From Rhizorhapis sp036570425 (lineage in GTDB: Bacteria; Pseudomonadota; Alphaproteobacteria; Sphingomonadales; Sphingomonadaceae): a stretch of DNA of 64,000 bases. Shown piece by piece: positions 24,548 to 34,192 of this stretch. Under the pieces are notes generated by a model. It did no database searches. It had not been told where the DNA came from and worked only from the letters and a program-made list of their open reading frames with translations. How positions within the stretch are numbered: the first letter of the stretch is position 1; each line of letters begins with the position of its first letter. The position numbers and the translations under genes were made by a program. The stretch spans positions 62,001-126,000 of the forward strand of contig DATCYF010000018.1 in the NCBI GenBank assembly GCA_036570425.1. Direction: 5' to 3'.

Positions 24548-27139
24548 TCACAACGTCCGCGCGCGTTCCTCGACCTCGTAGGTCTCAAGATAGTCGCCCG
24601 GCTTGATGTCGGTATGGCCGGCAAAGGTCACACCGCATTCCAATCCTGCGCGAACCTCCGCCACGTCATCCTTGAACCGGCGCAATGATGCGATTTCGCC
24701 ATTGTAGACGATGACATCGTCGCGCGTGATACGCGCTTTCAGCGCCTTGCGGATGAAGCCATCGGTGACGAGCAGACCCGCCGCCTTGCCATGCTTGCCT
24801 GCGGAGAAGACATCCTTGACCTCTGCGCGGCCAACAACGGTTTCGATCCGTTCGGGACCCAACTCGCCCGCCATCTCGCCCTTTATGTCTTCGATCAGGT
24901 CATAAATGACATCGAAATATTTCAGGCGAACCTTGTCCCGCTCGGCCAGCACGCGCGCCTTTGCATTGGGTCGAACGTTGAAGCCGATGAGCGGAGCATT
25001 GGATGCAGCCGCGAGCGTCACGTCGGACTCAGTGATCGCGCCCACGCCGCTATGCAGCACACGGACCTTGATCTCGTCGGTCGAAGCCTTGTTGAGCGAA
25101 CTGACGATCGCTTCCACAGAGCCCTGAACATCGCCCTTCACGACGACCGGATATTCGATCACCTTGTCGTTCAATGCAGAGAACATGTGCTCGAACGTTG
25201 TCGGCGCGGCAGTCGTGCGCTTCCTGTTGATTTGTTCCTGGCGATAGTCCGCGACCTCACGGGCCCGAGCCTCATTCTCCACGACCGTCAACGTGTCGCC
25301 CGCCTGGGGCACGCCTGAAAGACCAAGAACCTCTACCGGGACAGAGGGGCCAGCCGTCTTCACATTCTTGCCCTTGTCGTCGATCATCGCGCGAACCTTG
25401 CCGCTTTCAGCGCCAACCACGAAGATATCGCCGACGTTGAGCGTGCCGCGGTTGACCAGAATGGTCGCCACGGGGCCACGGCCCTTGTCGAGCTTGGCCT
25501 CAATGACCGTACCTTCGGCGGCGCGGTCTGGATTGGCCTTCATTTCCATGATCTCGGCCTGAAGCATGACTTTGTCGATCAGGGCATCAAGGCCGATCTT
25601 CTTGAGCGCGGAAACCTCCACGTCCTGAACGTCCCCGCCCATGTCCTCGACCACTATCTCATGCTCCAGCAAGCGCTCACGCACCCGCTGCGGATTGGCG
25701 TTTTCCTTGTCGATCTTGTTGATGGCAACGATCATGGGCACGCCCGCAGCCTTGGTATGATTGATCGCCTCAATCGTCTGCGGCATCAGCCCGTCATCGG
25801 CGGCCACCACCAAAATGACGATATCCGTCACATTGGCGCCACGCGCGCGCATTTCGGTGAAGGCCTCGTGACCCGGCGTATCAAGGAAGGTGAGGATGTG
25901 GTTGTCCTTCGTCTTCACCTGATAAGCGCCGATATGCTGGGTGATACCACCCGCTTCGCCCGCAACGACGTCAGTGCCGCGCAGCGCGTCGAGCAGGCTG
26001 GTCTTGCCGTGGTCGACATGGCCCATGATGGTGACGACCGGAGGCCGCGCTTTCAGCGTTTCTTCCTCATCGACATCTGCGCCGGTGTTGATGTCCACGT
26101 CCGATTCCGACACGCGCTGGATGCGGTGCCCGAATTCCTCGACCAGAAGCTCAGCCGTATCCTGGTCGATCGTCTGGTTGACGGTGACCATCGTGCCCAT
26201 CTTGAACAGCGACTTGACGAGGTCAGCGCCCTTTTCGGCCATACGGTTCGCGAGTTCCTGCACCGTAATAGCTTCCGGCACGACAACGTCCCGCACCTGC
26301 TTGGCCTGCGGTTCACGCATGCCGCCGCCCATCAGGCGCTTTTCCTTTTCGCGGGCACGCTTCAGGGCCGCGAGCGAACGCGCACGCGCCCCGCCATCGC
26401 CGCCATCATTGAGGGCGCGATTAACGGTCAGCTTGCCTGACTGCCGGCGATCATGGTCGCCCTTGGTCCGCGCTGGCTTCGGCTCGGGCCGCTTGGGCGC
26501 TGCCACCGGCGTAAACTTGCGCGGGGGCGGACGATCGTTTGTCGTGGTCGTGGTCGTGGTCGCCGTCGAGGCCTCTGCCTCTTCCGTAGCAGGCGCTTCT
26601 TCTGCAGGCCCGGCGGCAGGTGCGGCAACCGCTTCGGGTTCGGCAGGCGCTGTCGGCTCGGGAACCGGCGCAGGCTCAACGCCGGATTCCTTCCGCGCAG
26701 CCTCTTCCTCTGCCAGGCGCTTTTCCTCAGCCCGGCGGCGCTCTTCCTCGTTCGCCTTCTGCCGCTCCGCTTCCTCGCGGCGGCGAGCGTCCTCAAGCGC
26801 AGTCATGCGCGCCTCTTCGGCCTCTCGCAACAGCTTCGCCTGCAACTCCTGGCGGCTCATCAGGCTGTTCTGAGCGGACGGCCGTGGTGGCGGCGGAGCC
26901 TTCGGCGCGGGCCTTGGGGCGACGGCAGGTGCGGGCTTTGCCGGCTCGGCAGCGGGCGGGGGCGGAGCTTCCGCCTGCTCGCCGGGCTTGCCGATGAGAC
27001 GGCGGCGCTTCACCTCGACCACAACCGTATTCTTGCGGCCATGGCTGAAGCTCTGCTGCACCTGTCCGGCCTCGACTGTCCGCTTCAGGCCCAAAGGCTT
27101 GCGGCCCAGTTTCGGCTTTTCTGTTTCGCTGTCACTCAT
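24548..27139 (-). CDS. infB: Translation initiation factor IF-2
   Basis: This GTPase delivers initiator tRNA to the 30S subunit. It has 863 residues. An N-terminal part of about 260 residues is low-complexity Ala/Pro/Glu/Lys, followed by an IF2_N segment (EAITVQELANRMAEKGADLV). The G domain has GHVDHGKTSLLDAL (G1), DTPGHEAF (G3) and NKID (G4), and the C-terminal domains end TYEVEERARTL. It sits between ylxR and rbfA. A short run of five threonines in the linker comes from repeated GTCGTG-like codons and may vary in length between strains. Confidence 0.97.
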   Translation of the reverse strand: MSDSETEKPKLGRKPLGLKRTVEAGQVQQSFSHGRKNTVVVEVKRRRLIGKPGEQAEAPPPPAAEPAKPAPAVAPRPAPKAPPPPRPSAQNSLMSRQELQAKLLREAEEARMTALEDARRREEAERQKANEEERRRAEEKRLAEEEAARKESGVEPAPVPEPTAPAEPEAVAAPAAGPAEEAPATEEAEASTATTTTTTTNDRPPPRKFTPVAAPKRPEPKPARTKGDHDRRQSGKLTVNRALNDGGDGGARARSLAALKRAREKEKRLMGGGMREPQAKQVRDVVVPEAITVQELANRMAEKGADLVKSLFKMGTMVTVNQTIDQDTAELLVEEFGHRIQRVSESDVDINTGADVDEEETLKARPPVVTIMGHVDHGKTSLLDALRGTDVVAGEAGGITQHIGAYQVKTKDNHILTFLDTPGHEAFTEMRARGANVTDIVILVVAADDGLMPQTIEAINHTKAAGVPMIVAINKIDKENANPQRVRERLLEHEIVVEDMGGDVQDVEVSALKKIGLDALIDKVMLQAEIMEMKANPDRAAEGTVIEAKLDKGRGPVATILVNRGTLNVGDIFVVGAESGKVRAMIDDKGKNVKTAGPSVPVEVLGLSGVPQAGDTLTVVENEARAREVADYRQEQINRKRTTAAPTTFEHMFSALNDKVIEYPVVVKGDVQGSVEAIVSSLNKASTDEIKVRVLHSGVGAITESDVTLAAASNAPLIGFNVRPNAKARVLAERDKVRLKYFDVIYDLIEDIKGEMAGELGPERIETVVGRAEVKDVFSAGKHGKAAGLLVTDGFIRKALKARITRDDVIVYNGEIASLRRFKDDVAEVRAGLECGVTFAGHTDIKPGDYLETYEVEERARTL

Positions 27140-27204
27140 CGACTAAACCAATTCCTCATTCAACTTGTCCGGCGCGGGCAAATCCCGGCCTGCTCTTCGC
27201 TCGA

Positions 27205-27873
27205 TCAATCCACTACAATATCGGACGTCGCCTGACTCACACGCGCTGCGATTTGCGTCCCGTTAGCGCATCCCAGGAAAACTTGCCAGCGGCCAAGCAT
27301 TTCGCCAACGCGAGCAGCCGCTTTTTTATCAGTGATCGCAATGTGGACTACATTGTCACGCCCCATTGCCATAGATAATGATCCCCGGTCTACAGGCAAG
27401 ACCGTGCCTGTAAGATCCGTGCCCTCCTGTTCCATGCCCACACGCCAGGCCTGGTTCAGTTTACGGCATCCGTCAGGTGCCGCATCCGCCGCGTGAAGAA
27501 GCATTTTCACCTGCCCACGCCGCGCTGCGGTCTCGATTTTTTCAGAACCGGTCACTACCATGCTGGCGCGCGCCTCCAGCCCCAGTCGGTCGAGCACCGC
27601 CTGCCGGAGCGCTGCCTCAATCCGTTCAGGAATATCCGCAGGGATGTTGAAATCCGATGTCTTGAAGGCGCGGGCAAGAGCGCCCTTCAACTTGCCTTTT
27701 TCAAGGGCAGCCTGAAGAACTTCGCGGTCCACGCCGATCCATGCGCCTCGTCCCGGCGCACGGCTACGTACGTCGGGCGCGACCTGACCGTCCGGTCCAA
27801 GCGCCAGCCGGATCAGCCCCTCGCGGGCTTCACGTTCTCCGGAAAGGATGCAGCGGCGGGTGTTGTCAGTCAT
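27205..27873 (-). CDS. ylxR: YlxR (DUF448) RNA-binding protein with L7Ae-like C-terminus
   Basis: This 222-residue protein has an N-terminal YlxR domain with RRCILSGEREAREGLIRLAL and the GRGAWIGVDREVL motif. A C-terminal L7Ae/ribosomal L7-type fold begins at about residue 125 (SEKIETAARRGQVKMLLHAA). Two-domain YlxR proteins of this kind are common in alphaproteobacteria. ATG 27873 has GGGGAGGGG just upstream and starts MTDNTRRC; the earlier in-frame start at 27909 is not favoured. It lies between nusA and infB. Confidence 0.88.
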   Translation of the reverse strand: MTDNTRRCILSGEREAREGLIRLALGPDGQVAPDVRSRAPGRGAWIGVDREVLQAALEKGKLKGALARAFKTSDFNIPADIPERIEAALRQAVLDRLGLEARASMVVTGSEKIETAARRGQVKMLLHAADAAPDGCRKLNQAWRVGMEQEGTDLTGTVLPVDRGSLSMAMGRDNVVHIAITDKKAAARVGEMLGRWQVFLGCANGTQIAARVSQATSDIVVD

Positions 27874-27935
27874 GGGCCCCTCCCCGGAAGGAGAGAGGCT
27901 GAATGACAAACGCTCCGCCTGAAACGCCTAACGTG

Positions 27936-29537
27936 TCATTGGGAAGTATCCGCAACAGCGTCCTCCCCATTATCCTCGTCTTCGAACCAGTGTGCGCGGG
28001 CCGCCATGATGATTTCATTGCCCTGCTCTTCACTGAGACCATATTCGCCCAGAATGCCGCCTTTGTCCTCGACACTTTCCTTGCCGCGGCGGCGGCTTTC
28101 CGTACGCTTCTTTGCAACGAGCTCATCGGTGGCGAGATCGGCAAGGTCATCAAGCGTCTTGATGCCCGCCTTGCCCAACGTCACCAGCATGGCTTCGGTC
28201 AGATGCGGCATATCTGCCACTGCATCTTCCACACCAAGGCCGCGCCGCTCCTCACGCGCCGAAGCCTCGCGGCGTTCCAGCGCTTCCTGAGCGCGGCTCT
28301 GCAACTCCTCGGCCAGTTCCTCGTCAAAGCCCTCGATGCCCGAAAGCTCCTCGGCTCCCACGTAGGCGACTTCCTCCAACTCGGAAAAGCCTTCAGCGAC
28401 CAGAAGCTGCGACAGCGTCTCGTCCACATCCAGCTCGTTCTGGAACATTTCGGAGCGTGCAACGAATTCCTTCTGCCGCTTCTCGCTGGCATCGGCCTCG
28501 GTCATGATGTCGATGGCCGAACCAGTCAGTTGCGAGGCAAGGCGCACATTCTGGCCGCGGCGGCCGATGGCGAGCGAAAGCTGGTCATCGGGAACCACCA
28601 CTTCGATCCGCGACTCATCTTCGTCGATGACGACACGGCTGACCGTTGCGGGCTGCAACGCATTGACGACGAAAGTCGCGGTATCTTCCGACCAGGGAAT
28701 GATGTCGATCTTCTCGCCCTGCATTTCCTGGACGACTGCCTGAACGCGACTGCCCTTCATGCCGACGCAGGCGCCGACCGGATCGATGCTGCCGTCATGG
28801 CTGATAACGCCGATCTTCGCGCGGCTGCCAGGGTCACGGGCAGCGGCCTTGATTTCGATGATTCCGTCGTAGATTTCGGGCACTTCCTGCGCGAACAGCT
28901 TCTTCATGAATTCAGGATGCGCGCGGGAGAGGAAAATCTGCGGCCCGCGATTTTCGCGGCGAACATTCAGGATGATCGAACGGACGCGATCGCCGACGCG
29001 CACTACTTCGCGCGGGATCTGCTGATCGCGGCGGATAACACCCTCGGCGCGGCCCAGATTGACGACGACATGACCGAACTCGACGCTCTTCACGACGCCG
29101 GTGATGATCTCTCCGACGCGGTCCTTGAATTCCTCATATTGCCGCTCACGCTCGGCGTCGCGGACCTTCTGGAAAATGACCTGCTTGGCGGACTGCGCAT
29201 CGATGCGCCCCAGATCGATCGGAGGCAACGGATCAACGATGAAGTCGCCGATCTTTGCACCCGGCTGCAGCTTCTGCGCGGCCTTGGCATCGATCTGCTT
29301 GAAATAATCCTCAACCACTTCGACCACTTCAACGACACGCCACAGGCGCAGGTCGCCGCTGTCCGCATCCAGCTTTGCACGGATGTCATTTTCGGCGCCA
29401 TAACGGGCACGGGCCGCGCGCTGGATCGCATCTTCCATCGCTTCGATAACGATGGCCTTGTCGATCATCTTTTCCGACGCGACGCTATTCGCGATAGCGA
29501 GCAATTCGGCCCTATTTGCGGAAATGGCGGTAGCCAT
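27936..29537 (-). CDS. nusA: Transcription termination/antitermination protein NusA
   Basis: This RNA polymerase elongation factor has 533 residues. The N-terminal domain binds polymerase (about 1-125) and is followed by S1, then two KH domains (VGACVGMKGSRVQAVVQEMQ and LAIGRRGQNVRLASQLTG). Acidic C-terminal helical repeats include a helix-hairpin-helix segment (TLGKAGIKTLDDLADLATDE). It follows rimP after 11 bases. Confidence 0.97.
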   Translation of the reverse strand: MATAISANRAELLAIANSVASEKMIDKAIVIEAMEDAIQRAARARYGAENDIRAKLDADSGDLRLWRVVEVVEVVEDYFKQIDAKAAQKLQPGAKIGDFIVDPLPPIDLGRIDAQSAKQVIFQKVRDAERERQYEEFKDRVGEIITGVVKSVEFGHVVVNLGRAEGVIRRDQQIPREVVRVGDRVRSIILNVRRENRGPQIFLSRAHPEFMKKLFAQEVPEIYDGIIEIKAAARDPGSRAKIGVISHDGSIDPVGACVGMKGSRVQAVVQEMQGEKIDIIPWSEDTATFVVNALQPATVSRVVIDEDESRIEVVVPDDQLSLAIGRRGQNVRLASQLTGSAIDIMTEADASEKRQKEFVARSEMFQNELDVDETLSQLLVAEGFSELEEVAYVGAEELSGIEGFDEELAEELQSRAQEALERREASAREERRGLGVEDAVADMPHLTEAMLVTLGKAGIKTLDDLADLATDELVAKKRTESRRRGKESVEDKGGILGEYGLSEEQGNEIIMAARAHWFEDEDNGEDAVADTSQ

Positions 29538-29548
29538 GGCTGTAATCC

Positions 29549-30073
29549 CTATCCTTCCGTTTGAATGTCGTCCGCGCCTTCCGTGGAAAGCGGCATTGTA
29601 GCATTTATCAGTGCGTCGGTCAGCATCAGCTTCGCACCGTGAACATTATCGAAGGGGATCGAAAGATCGCCCAGCTTACGGTCGGAAAAGGTAATGACAT
29701 CGCCCTCCACGCCCTTCAGCGTACCAGTGAACTGCTTGCGTCCGTCCTGCGGCTCAACGAGGCTGATCCGCGCCTCATGTCCCGTCCAGTCGGCAAAGTC
29801 TGAAAGACGCGTCAGCGGCCGGTCGATCCCGGGCGAGCTTACCTCCAGCCTGTACGCCTCCTCAATCGGGTCGATTTCGTCGAACAACTCGGAAATGCGG
29901 CGGGAGAGAGCGGCGCAATCGTCAATAGTGAGCTGCCGTGTCTCCGACCGCTCCGCCATAATCTGTAATGTGCGGTCGTCCGCGCCACCGAACAACTTCA
30001 CGCGCACAAGAGCAAAGCCGAGGCTTTTCACCTCCGGCTCGATCAGTTCGGTCAACGTGGCGATATCCGCCAT
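29549..30073 (-). CDS. rimP: Ribosome maturation factor RimP
   Basis: This 30S assembly factor has 174 residues. The pattern DDCAALSRRISELFD, YRLEVSSPGIDRPLT and FTGTLKGVEGDVITF is typical of RimP. GGAG lies nine bases upstream of ATG 30073. It is the first gene of the operon that runs on to pnp. The upstream 255 bases to the divergent sugar dehydrogenase must hold its promoter, but no clear -35/-10 pair stands out. Confidence 0.95.
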   Translation of the reverse strand: MADIATLTELIEPEVKSLGFALVRVKLFGGADDRTLQIMAERSETRQLTIDDCAALSRRISELFDEIDPIEEAYRLEVSSPGIDRPLTRLSDFADWTGHEARISLVEPQDGRKQFTGTLKGVEGDVITFSDRKLGDLSIPFDNVHGAKLMLTDALINATMPLSTEGADDIQTEG

Positions 30074-30328
30074 CCATTCTCCAGTTCACAACATGCGCTT
30101 TTGCCACCGGCCCCGTTTGGCGCCAGTCCCAACATTTTTGACGATGTCGAGAAGATGCGGAGCCATATAGCGGTAAGTTGATCCTGCCGCAAGCCTATCC
30201 ATCGCCGTCCTTTTCAGATTTGCGGAGGCACCATCTAAATCAATGCAATGATATTGCCGAATGCCTCCTGCTCTTCCTATATTCGGTCCATCGCCCTCCC
30301 CACCCCTCATCACCGGAGTGCAGCTTAT

Positions 30329-31504
30329 ATGCATCGATACGCCCTCGCCCTGACGCTTTCGCTGGCTCTCATGGGGTGCAGCAAAGGGCAAGAAGCGAGA
30401 GCGGACAACAACGCCGCCGACGTGAGCAAGCCTCGAATCACTCTGGTCGACGGCCCGCCCTTTGCATCCAACGGCTTCGGTGAGTTCAAAGAGCCGTGGG
30501 CTATGACCTTCCTGCCCGGCGGCCGCTTGCTCGTGACTGAAAGGGCGGGCGCGTTGAAGCTGTTTTCCCCCGCCAATCGGACCACGATCGACGTCACGGG
30601 CATGCCGAAGGTCGCCTATGGAGGTCAGGGCGGGCTTGGCGATGTCGTGCTCGGACCTGATGCCGATACCACAGATTCCGTCTATCCCATTTATCTGAGC
30701 TGGGCCGAAGCGGGGGAAGACGACGTGCGCGGCGCAGCCGTTGGCCGGGGCGAACTGGTTCTGGATGAGGCGGGCAAATCCGCACAGGTCCGGAACCTGA
30801 AAGTCATTTGGCGGCAAGTTCCGAAGGTTTCTGGCAACGGTCATTTCTCCCATCGCCTCGCCTTCTCTCCAGATGGGCAATATCTGTTCATTTCCTCGGG
30901 CGAACGGCAGAAATTTGATCCGGCGCAGGACATGTCGGTCAATCTGGGGAAGATCGTTCGTCTGCTCCCGGACGGCGCGATCCCGCCTGATAATCCTTTC
31001 GCGGACAAGGGCGGCGTTACGGCCCAGATCTGGTCGCTGGGTCACCGAAATATATTGGGTCTTGCGTTCGATGCCGATGGCCGTCTCTGGGAACATGAGA
31101 TGGGTCCCAAGGGCGGCGATGAAGTCAACCTGATCAAAGAAGGCCTGAATTACGGCTATCCGATTGTGTCCAACGGCGACCATTATGACGGGAAGCCCAT
31201 CCCGGACCATGATACCCATCCGGAATTCGAAGCGCCAAAAGTGTCCTGGAACCCCGTCATCTCGCCTGCTGGAGCAATCATTTATTCCGGCAAGCTCTTT
31301 CCCGATTGGAAGGGCTCAATGTTCATCGGCGGCCTTTCGTCCGAGGCGTTGATCCGTGTCGCGCTTGACGGCGAGTCGGCGCGCAAGGCCGATCAATGGG
31401 ACATGGGCGCACGCATCCGGGAGGTCGAGCAGGGGCCGGACGGAGCAATATGGCTCCTCGAAGATGGCAAATCAGGCAAGCTGCGCAAACTGACGCCGCC
31501 CTGA
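30329..31504 (+). CDS. PQQ-dependent sugar dehydrogenase, lipoprotein
   Basis: This 391-residue protein is probably a periplasmic aldose sugar dehydrogenase (Asd/YliI type) that uses PQQ. The signal peptide MHRYALALTLSLALMGC ends in a lipobox. The six-bladed propeller shows EPWAMTFLPGGRLLVTERAG, GNGHFSHRLAFSPDGQYLFI and EMGPKGGDEVNLIKEGLNYG, which belong to the GSDH family. ATG 30329 is chosen for the signal peptide, with GGAG about ten bases upstream. It stands divergent from rimP. Confidence 0.88.
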   Translation: MHRYALALTLSLALMGCSKGQEARADNNAADVSKPRITLVDGPPFASNGFGEFKEPWAMTFLPGGRLLVTERAGALKLFSPANRTTIDVTGMPKVAYGGQGGLGDVVLGPDADTTDSVYPIYLSWAEAGEDDVRGAAVGRGELVLDEAGKSAQVRNLKVIWRQVPKVSGNGHFSHRLAFSPDGQYLFISSGERQKFDPAQDMSVNLGKIVRLLPDGAIPPDNPFADKGGVTAQIWSLGHRNILGLAFDADGRLWEHEMGPKGGDEVNLIKEGLNYGYPIVSNGDHYDGKPIPDHDTHPEFEAPKVSWNPVISPAGAIIYSGKLFPDWKGSMFIGGLSSEALIRVALDGESARKADQWDMGARIREVEQGPDGAIWLLEDGKSGKLRKLTPP

Positions 31505-31525
31505 CGTCATAACAACTGGCAATAG

Positions 31526-32296
31526 TCAGCCGCGCAATGCCGTGGTTACGGATTCCGATGTGACCGGATAGCCAAGATCGTCCGGGATGCAGAGGTGCCG
31601 TCCATCCGTGCGCTCCTCGATCCAGGGCGTGATCGTCCGCACGCCGAAGGAGCGAGCATGCGCGGCCGCCGACGCATAATCGGAAAACTGCGCCAGCCGC
31701 TCTAGGTTACGGCGGGTCGGAAATATCACATGCGCCTCTCCTTCCTTGCCCGCGCGGTCCAGCACATCGCGCGCGCTGGCCCAGAACAGGCGGACGTTTT
31801 CGGTCGCATCCACGCAAGGCGCATGACTGTCGACCGGAAGCCGGGCCAGATAGAAGCGCGTGTCATAATTGCGCGGCCGCACATTGGGCAGCCAGCGGGC
31901 AAATGGCACGAATTGAGCCAGGTCCAGTTCCAGCCCATATTCCCCCAGCAAGGCCGCGAAAGACTCCCCTTGCTTCATCCGTTCGCGGATTTGACAAGCC
32001 AGGTCTGCATCCGGACAGTTACGCAGGCCCAGGACCAGACCGCTTTCCTCCAGCGTTTCGCGAATGGCCGCGATCCGGGCTGCGGCTTCATCCACAGCCA
32101 GACCCCCGCCATGAGCAGCCGCGAGTTCCGCATCGGCCTCATCCACTGCGCCGCCAGGAAAAACCAGCGCCCCAGCCGCAAAATCCATCTTGCGGGAACG
32201 CTCCATCATCAGCAGTTCTGCGGGGCTATCTTCCCGGTCCCGGAAGATGATAAGCGTCGCGGCAGCGCGTGCAGGCGGTAAGTCATTCATGTCCAT
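31526..32296 (-). CDS. NUDIX hydrolase (NUDT19-like)
   Basis: This 256-residue protein hydrolyses nucleoside-diphosphate-linked compounds; CoA or a nucleotide sugar are possible substrates. GALVFPGGAVDEAD begins the Nudix region and IRETLEESGLVL supplies the REXXEE core. About 20 residues are inserted between the two halves of the box, as in NUDT19-like enzymes. The frame continues upstream to 32629 without family similarity and across the divergent gene start, so ATG 32296 (or 32290) is used. Confidence 0.8.
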   Translation of the reverse strand: MDMNDLPPARAAATLIIFRDREDSPAELLMMERSRKMDFAAGALVFPGGAVDEADAELAAAHGGGLAVDEAAARIAAIRETLEESGLVLGLRNCPDADLACQIRERMKQGESFAALLGEYGLELDLAQFVPFARWLPNVRPRNYDTRFYLARLPVDSHAPCVDATENVRLFWASARDVLDRAGKEGEAHVIFPTRRNLERLAQFSDYASAAAHARSFGVRTITPWIEERTDGRHLCIPDDLGYPVTSESVTTALRG

Positions 32297-32487
32297 GCCC
32301 CAAAGGCTATCGCAGAAGTGGATTGCCCGCAAAGAGCGAAATCGGAACGGTGTTTCCGGGATGCCTCTCCCGACCTGCCCCGGATCGGGACAGTATCGCG
32401 GAGATTCGACCGTGGAAAACGAAGCTGGAAATGCTAAATAAATCGTTAAAATTGTTCCTTCGGACAAAAAGTGGGGAAGTTCAGGAC

Positions 32488-33327
32488 ATGCGTACGGTGA
32501 TACTCGCAGGGTTAGCCTTGGGTGCGGCTGCCCTTTCAGTACCTGCAACCGCCGCTGGCGAGTCGGCGGGCACGTCGGCTCGCGGTCACATGACGGGCGT
32601 GCAGTACGCCCCTCCCCCCGCAAGGCCAACGGCGACGTACCGCACGGAAAGCAAGGTGCAGGGTCGCTGGCACGCAGCGACGCAAGCGCCCGGCGGATGG
32701 CGGTCCTATCGCCGTCCTGTCTCCGGTTTTACCCTGCCGCGTTACTGGATTCAGCCGACGTTCCATATCGCCAACTACCCCGCTTATGGCCTGTCCGTTC
32801 CGCCGGCGGGCTATGGCTGGTCGCGCTATTATGACGATGCCGTGCTGACCGACCGTTATGGCCGCGTCTATGCCTATCGGAGCGGCATTGATTGGAATCG
32901 ATCAGAGCGCGACGGTCCGGTCTATCGCGACGCCCCGCCCCCTCGCCTGCCAAGCTATGATTACGGCTCCTATCGCGATGACGGCGTCACTTATAGCAAC
33001 GAGGATGGGCGCAACGAATATCAGGGAACATGGACGGGCACATGGACCGGGGAAGACGGCCGGACCTATAGCGGCACCTACACCGGCGCCTTCAACGGCG
33101 ACGTATATGGCGAGGACGTGCCGCCGCATTGGGATGATATGCCGCCGCCACCCGAAGCCATGCCGCTCCGTCCTTATCCCGGTGGCTATTACAGTCAGGG
33201 TTATTATTATCCTGCGCCTACGGTGACGACAGTGATCATTCAACCCGGCGTCAGCACCACAACGACGACCTACGTCGAAGAAGACGTCACCCCCTCCAGG
33301 AGGAAATGGCGTTCAAAAACACGGTGA
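32488..33327 (+). CDS. RcnB-like periplasmic protein
   Basis: This 279-residue exported protein has a signal peptide (MRTVILAGLALGAAALSVPA, cleavage after TAA). The middle contains FTLPRYWIQPTFHIANYPAY and PPAGYGWSRYYDDAVLTDR, the RcnB family (nickel/cobalt homeostasis) pattern, followed by a Tyr/Gly/Pro-rich tail with TGTWTGEDGRTYSGTYTG repeats and a run of threonines. AGGA lies just before ATG 32488. Whether it affects metal handling here is not shown by the sequence. Confidence 0.72.
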   Translation: MRTVILAGLALGAAALSVPATAAGESAGTSARGHMTGVQYAPPPARPTATYRTESKVQGRWHAATQAPGGWRSYRRPVSGFTLPRYWIQPTFHIANYPAYGLSVPPAGYGWSRYYDDAVLTDRYGRVYAYRSGIDWNRSERDGPVYRDAPPPRLPSYDYGSYRDDGVTYSNEDGRNEYQGTWTGTWTGEDGRTYSGTYTGAFNGDVYGEDVPPHWDDMPPPPEAMPLRPYPGGYYSQGYYYPAPTVTTVIIQPGVSTTTTTYVEEDVTPSRRKWRSKTR

Positions 33328-33374
33328 GGGCTGAATCATCGCGTTCCGCACCTGCACACGCGCATTAAGGACGG

Positions 33375-34178
33375 TCAGAGACGCGCGATCAGCGCGTCGG
33401 CTTTTTCGGTAACGCTGATCTCCTCTCCGCCCTCAATCAGCCAGCATTGGCTGCCCTGCCAGTCCTGCCCATCTATTCGTCCCGCGCCATTAAGCGGGAT
33501 GAACCAGTGGGGCGACTGGCCAGATATTGAAAACGTGCCGCCTTCGGCCACGGATTTCAGTTCCAGTCCAAAGGGCTCACCCGGCATCAGCCGCGCGTCG
33601 ATCCCCAGTGGAGCACTGTGCGCGGGAAGCGCATAAGGCTCGGCCTTGCTTGCCACCATCCCGTCCTCAAGATGCAGTTCGCGCGGGCGGCCATAATCAT
33701 ATAACCGATAGGTCACGTCGACATTCTGCTGCACTTCAACCAGCTTCAGCCCTGCCCCGATGGCATGGACCGTCCCTGCGGGAATGAAGAAGAAATCACC
33801 CGCCTTGACATCTTTCCAGTCCATCAGTTGCTCGATTGAGCCATCAAGCGCCGCCGCGCGCAGTTCTTCCCCGGAAAGCCGTCGCGTCAGGCCGATACCC
33901 AGCTTCGCATCGGGTTCCGCATCCAATATGTACCAGCATTCCTCCTTGCCGCCGGGAAGGCCGCGTTCCCGCGCCTGTGCATCATTGGGGTGGACCTGGA
34001 TGGACAATTTTTCACTGGTGAAGATATATTTGACCAGCAATGGCGGGTGCCGTCCAGCGGGCCCCTCGAACCAGATTTCGCCGATCTGCCGCCCGTTCCC
34101 ATCAGGAAAAATCGCGGGAATATCCTTCCGTCCCCAGGGCTTTTCCACATATTTGGTGTCCAGTTTAATCGCGGTCAC
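33375..34178 (-). CDS. manA: Mannose-6-phosphate isomerase, class I
   Basis: This enzyme interconverts fructose-6-phosphate and mannose-6-phosphate. It has 267 residues, the short bacterial form. The zinc-binding pattern is present: IQVHPNDAQAR, KEECWYIL and FFFIPAGTVHAIG. The start is GTG 34178, 14 bases after the amidohydrolase stop, with GGAG suitably placed. A 413-residue reading from 34616 is an artefact, since its first 146 residues are the antiparallel frame of the neighbour. It supplies mannose-6-P for the guanylyltransferase at 45092. Confidence 0.92.
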   Translation of the reverse strand: MTAIKLDTKYVEKPWGRKDIPAIFPDGNGRQIGEIWFEGPAGRHPPLLVKYIFTSEKLSIQVHPNDAQARERGLPGGKEECWYILDAEPDAKLGIGLTRRLSGEELRAAALDGSIEQLMDWKDVKAGDFFFIPAGTVHAIGAGLKLVEVQQNVDVTYRLYDYGRPRELHLEDGMVASKAEPYALPAHSAPLGIDARLMPGEPFGLELKSVAEGGTFSISGQSPHWFIPLNGAGRIDGQDWQGSQCWLIEGGEEISVTEKADALIARL

Positions 34179-34192
34179 ATTCCGTACTCCGG

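Noticed and set aside
27903..29564. 553-codon frame antisense to nusA
   Set aside because: It is a shadow of the conserved NusA gene and has no recognisable domain.
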